Below, one piece after another: positions 4,003 through 5,294 of a stretch of 5,294 nt of DNA. A program made the position numbers and the translations under genes. The stretch comes from Planctomycetota bacterium (GTDB lineage: Bacteria; Planctomycetota; Phycisphaerae; WQYP01; JAJZKY01), in the NCBI GenBank assembly GCA_021803885.1, contig JAJZKY010000391.1, forward strand, positions 1-5,294, read 5' to 3'. The notes beneath the pieces are model-generated. The model worked only from the letters and a program-made list of their open reading frames with translations. It did not search any database and was not told where the DNA came from. Position 1 is the first letter of the stretch; each line of letters opens with the position of its first letter.

Positions 4003-5294
4003 ATGACCCAAGACAACGCACCCGAGACTATCGGCACCGAAACGTATGTGACAACCGCCGCCAATCTACTGCCGGTAAATCCACTTCCCGTCAAACTTAT
4101 CGTACGCTCCCAGGAGCAACTGCCGCTGCGTGCACCTTTATCAATCGTCGGCGGCGGGCTTGCCTCGTTTGACTTGCAACGGCTTTATGCTGTTTTTAAC
4201 GACTATGCCTCGCGCCGCTGGCAACTGCCCATCCACCTTGCCTCCTCGACAGGACACCCCTCGGCCAGCACTATTGCACTCGAACTTCGCACCGATCTGC
4301 CCCCTCACTTTGCCGGCGCTGAACACCCCTGGCAGCGAATTGAAGCTTACTCACTCTCTTGCGGCGCCAGCGGTGCGGTCATTACCGCGCCGGCATACCA
4401 CGGGCTGTTCAACGGCCTTATGACGTTGCTGCAGCTTGCCACGCGCCATGCCGATGGCCGCTGGCATTTGCCGAATGTCGCCATTGAAGATTACCCGCGG
4501 CTGCATTGGCGCGGTTACATGCTCGATGTCAGCCGACATTTTTTCGATACCGCCGAAGTTAAACGCCTGCTTGCGGCTATGGCCCTTTTTAAGCTCAATC
4601 GCTTTCATTGGCATTTAAGCGATCACCAAGGCTGGCGAATTCCTATTGAGGGTTATCCCAAGCTCATCAGCGTTGGCGCGTGGCGAAGCTCCATTGGCTT
4701 TAACTTTGCCGCCAACCTGAGCGATCATTACAACAGTCAGGGTCAATATGGGGGGTTTTATACCCACCAGCAGATTGAGGAGGTCGTCGCCTTTGCCGCC
4801 GAGCGACACATCACCATCGTGCCTGAAATTGATATGCCGGGCCACACCGGATCTGCTATTGCCGCCTACCCCGCACTTAGCTGCAGCGGCCAACCCATTG
4901 CCGTTTCCACATCGGCCATCTGGTCAGCCCATGACCCATGCTTATGCGTCGGCGATAAGCGAGTCTACCAATTCGCCGATCGGGTTATCGGCACGCTCGC
5001 GGACTTGTTTCCCGGGCAGTACATTCACACCGGCGGCGATGAAGTTAAGTTTTATTCCTGGCAGCATTGCCCCAAGTGCCTGGCTTTGGCCAAACGCCAT
5101 CATATTAAAACCATGCCGGGGCTGCAGGCATATTTTGAGCACCGCATGAACCAAATTGTGCGGGCGCACGGCAAACTCATGATAGGCTGGGATGAAATTC
5201 TCTACGATCTGCCGCGCGACGCCGCCATCATGGCATGGCATTCGCAGCCGCAGGTAATCGAGCATGCCATCCAGGCAGAGGCTCTGTGCGTGCG
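4003..5294 (+). CDS. Beta-N-acetylhexosaminidase, GH20 family (3' end outside window)
   Basis: The frame is open from ATG 4003 to the right edge (430 codons plus two bases). GH20 enzymes remove terminal GlcNAc or GalNAc by substrate-assisted catalysis. Residues about 30-145 form the usual non-catalytic N-terminal alpha/beta domain. The catalytic barrel starts near LHWRGYMLDVSRHFF, with Arg178 in the sugar-binding position. HWHLSD (202-207), GWR (210-212), EIDMPGH (275-281), HTGGDE with catalytic pair Asp346-Glu347, a WQHCPKC segment soon after, GWDE (395-398) and MAWH (410-413) follow in family order. The start is well fixed: GGAG at 3989-3992 sits ten bases upstream and an in-frame stop at 3955 leaves no earlier ATG, GTG or TTG. 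The N-terminus (MTQDNAPETIGTETY) is polar and shows no signal peptide, unusual for a family often exported, so a cytoplasmic enzyme is likely. Any C-terminal domain lies outside the window. Confidence 0.95.
   Translation, partial: MTQDNAPETIGTETYVTTAANLLPVNPLPVKLIVRSQEQLPLRAPLSIVGGGLASFDLQRLYAVFNDYASRRWQLPIHLASSTGHPSASTIALELRTDLPPHFAGAEHPWQRIEAYSLSCGASGAVITAPAYHGLFNGLMTLLQLATRHADGRWHLPNVAIEDYPRLHWRGYMLDVSRHFFDTAEVKRLLAAMALFKLNRFHWHLSDHQGWRIPIEGYPKLISVGAWRSSIGFNFAANLSDHYNSQGQYGGFYTHQQIEEVVAFAAERHITIVPEIDMPGHTGSAIAAYPALSCSGQPIAVSTSAIWSAHDPCLCVGDKRVYQFADRVIGTLADLFPGQYIHTGGDEVKFYSWQHCPKCLALAKRHHIKTMPGLQAYFEHRMNQIVRAHGKLMIGWDEILYDLPRDAAIMAWHSQPQVIEHAIQAEALCV

Noticed and set aside
4130..5265. Several open frames of 60-133 residues on both strands (for example 4748-5149 + and 4942-5265 -).
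   Set aside because: They are shadows of the GH20 gene, whose frame has all family motifs in order and runs uninterrupted to the edge.

Overview
This window looks like part of a bacterial chromosome of moderate GC content, carrying genes for amino-sugar or oligosaccharide use. No phage, plasmid, CRISPR, rRNA or convincing tRNA signature is visible. The host cannot be named from the sequence. Weak or absent Shine-Dalgarno sites at two of the three visible gene starts, together with an MsmK-type ATPase, an FHS-family sugar permease and a GH20 hexosaminidase, would fit a polysaccharide-degrading Gram-negative bacterium such as a PVC-group member. That is a low-confidence inference from gene content.

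Layout: (1) 1-236 (+) is the C-terminal end of a class I SAM-dependent methyltransferase. (2) 237-570 is non-coding. (3) 571-1692 (+) is a complete MsmK/UgpC/MalK-type sugar-importer ATPase that has no permease or binding-protein gene beside it. (4) 1693-1818 separates two convergent genes and holds terminator-like hairpins for both strands. (5) 1819-3255 (-) is a complete FucP/GluP/NagP-like sugar:H+ symporter of the FHS branch of the major facilitator superfamily. (6) 3256-4002 is a 747-base divergent intergenic region. It has a candidate promoter for the transporter, an isolated + strand terminator-like hairpin, a stretch rich in nested inverted repeats (about 3663-3864) and a 17-base operator-like palindrome. 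(7) 4003 to the right edge (+) is a GH20 beta-N-acetylhexosaminidase cut off by the window end. It is open to the edge for 430 codons and its catalytic Asp-Glu pair is visible.

How the genes may work together (inference): the permease would bring in a monosaccharide such as GlcNAc, glucose, galactose or fucose. The ATPase would power one or more ABC oligosaccharide importers encoded elsewhere. The hexosaminidase, which shows no signal peptide, would remove terminal GlcNAc or GalNAc from imported oligosaccharides in the cytoplasm. The divergent region between permease and hexosaminidase is the natural place for shared control.

I do not see a clearly new multi-gene system. The most unexplained signal is the inverted-repeat-rich non-coding stretch in the divergent region, including a perfect 12-base inverted repeat with a second nested repeat inside it.
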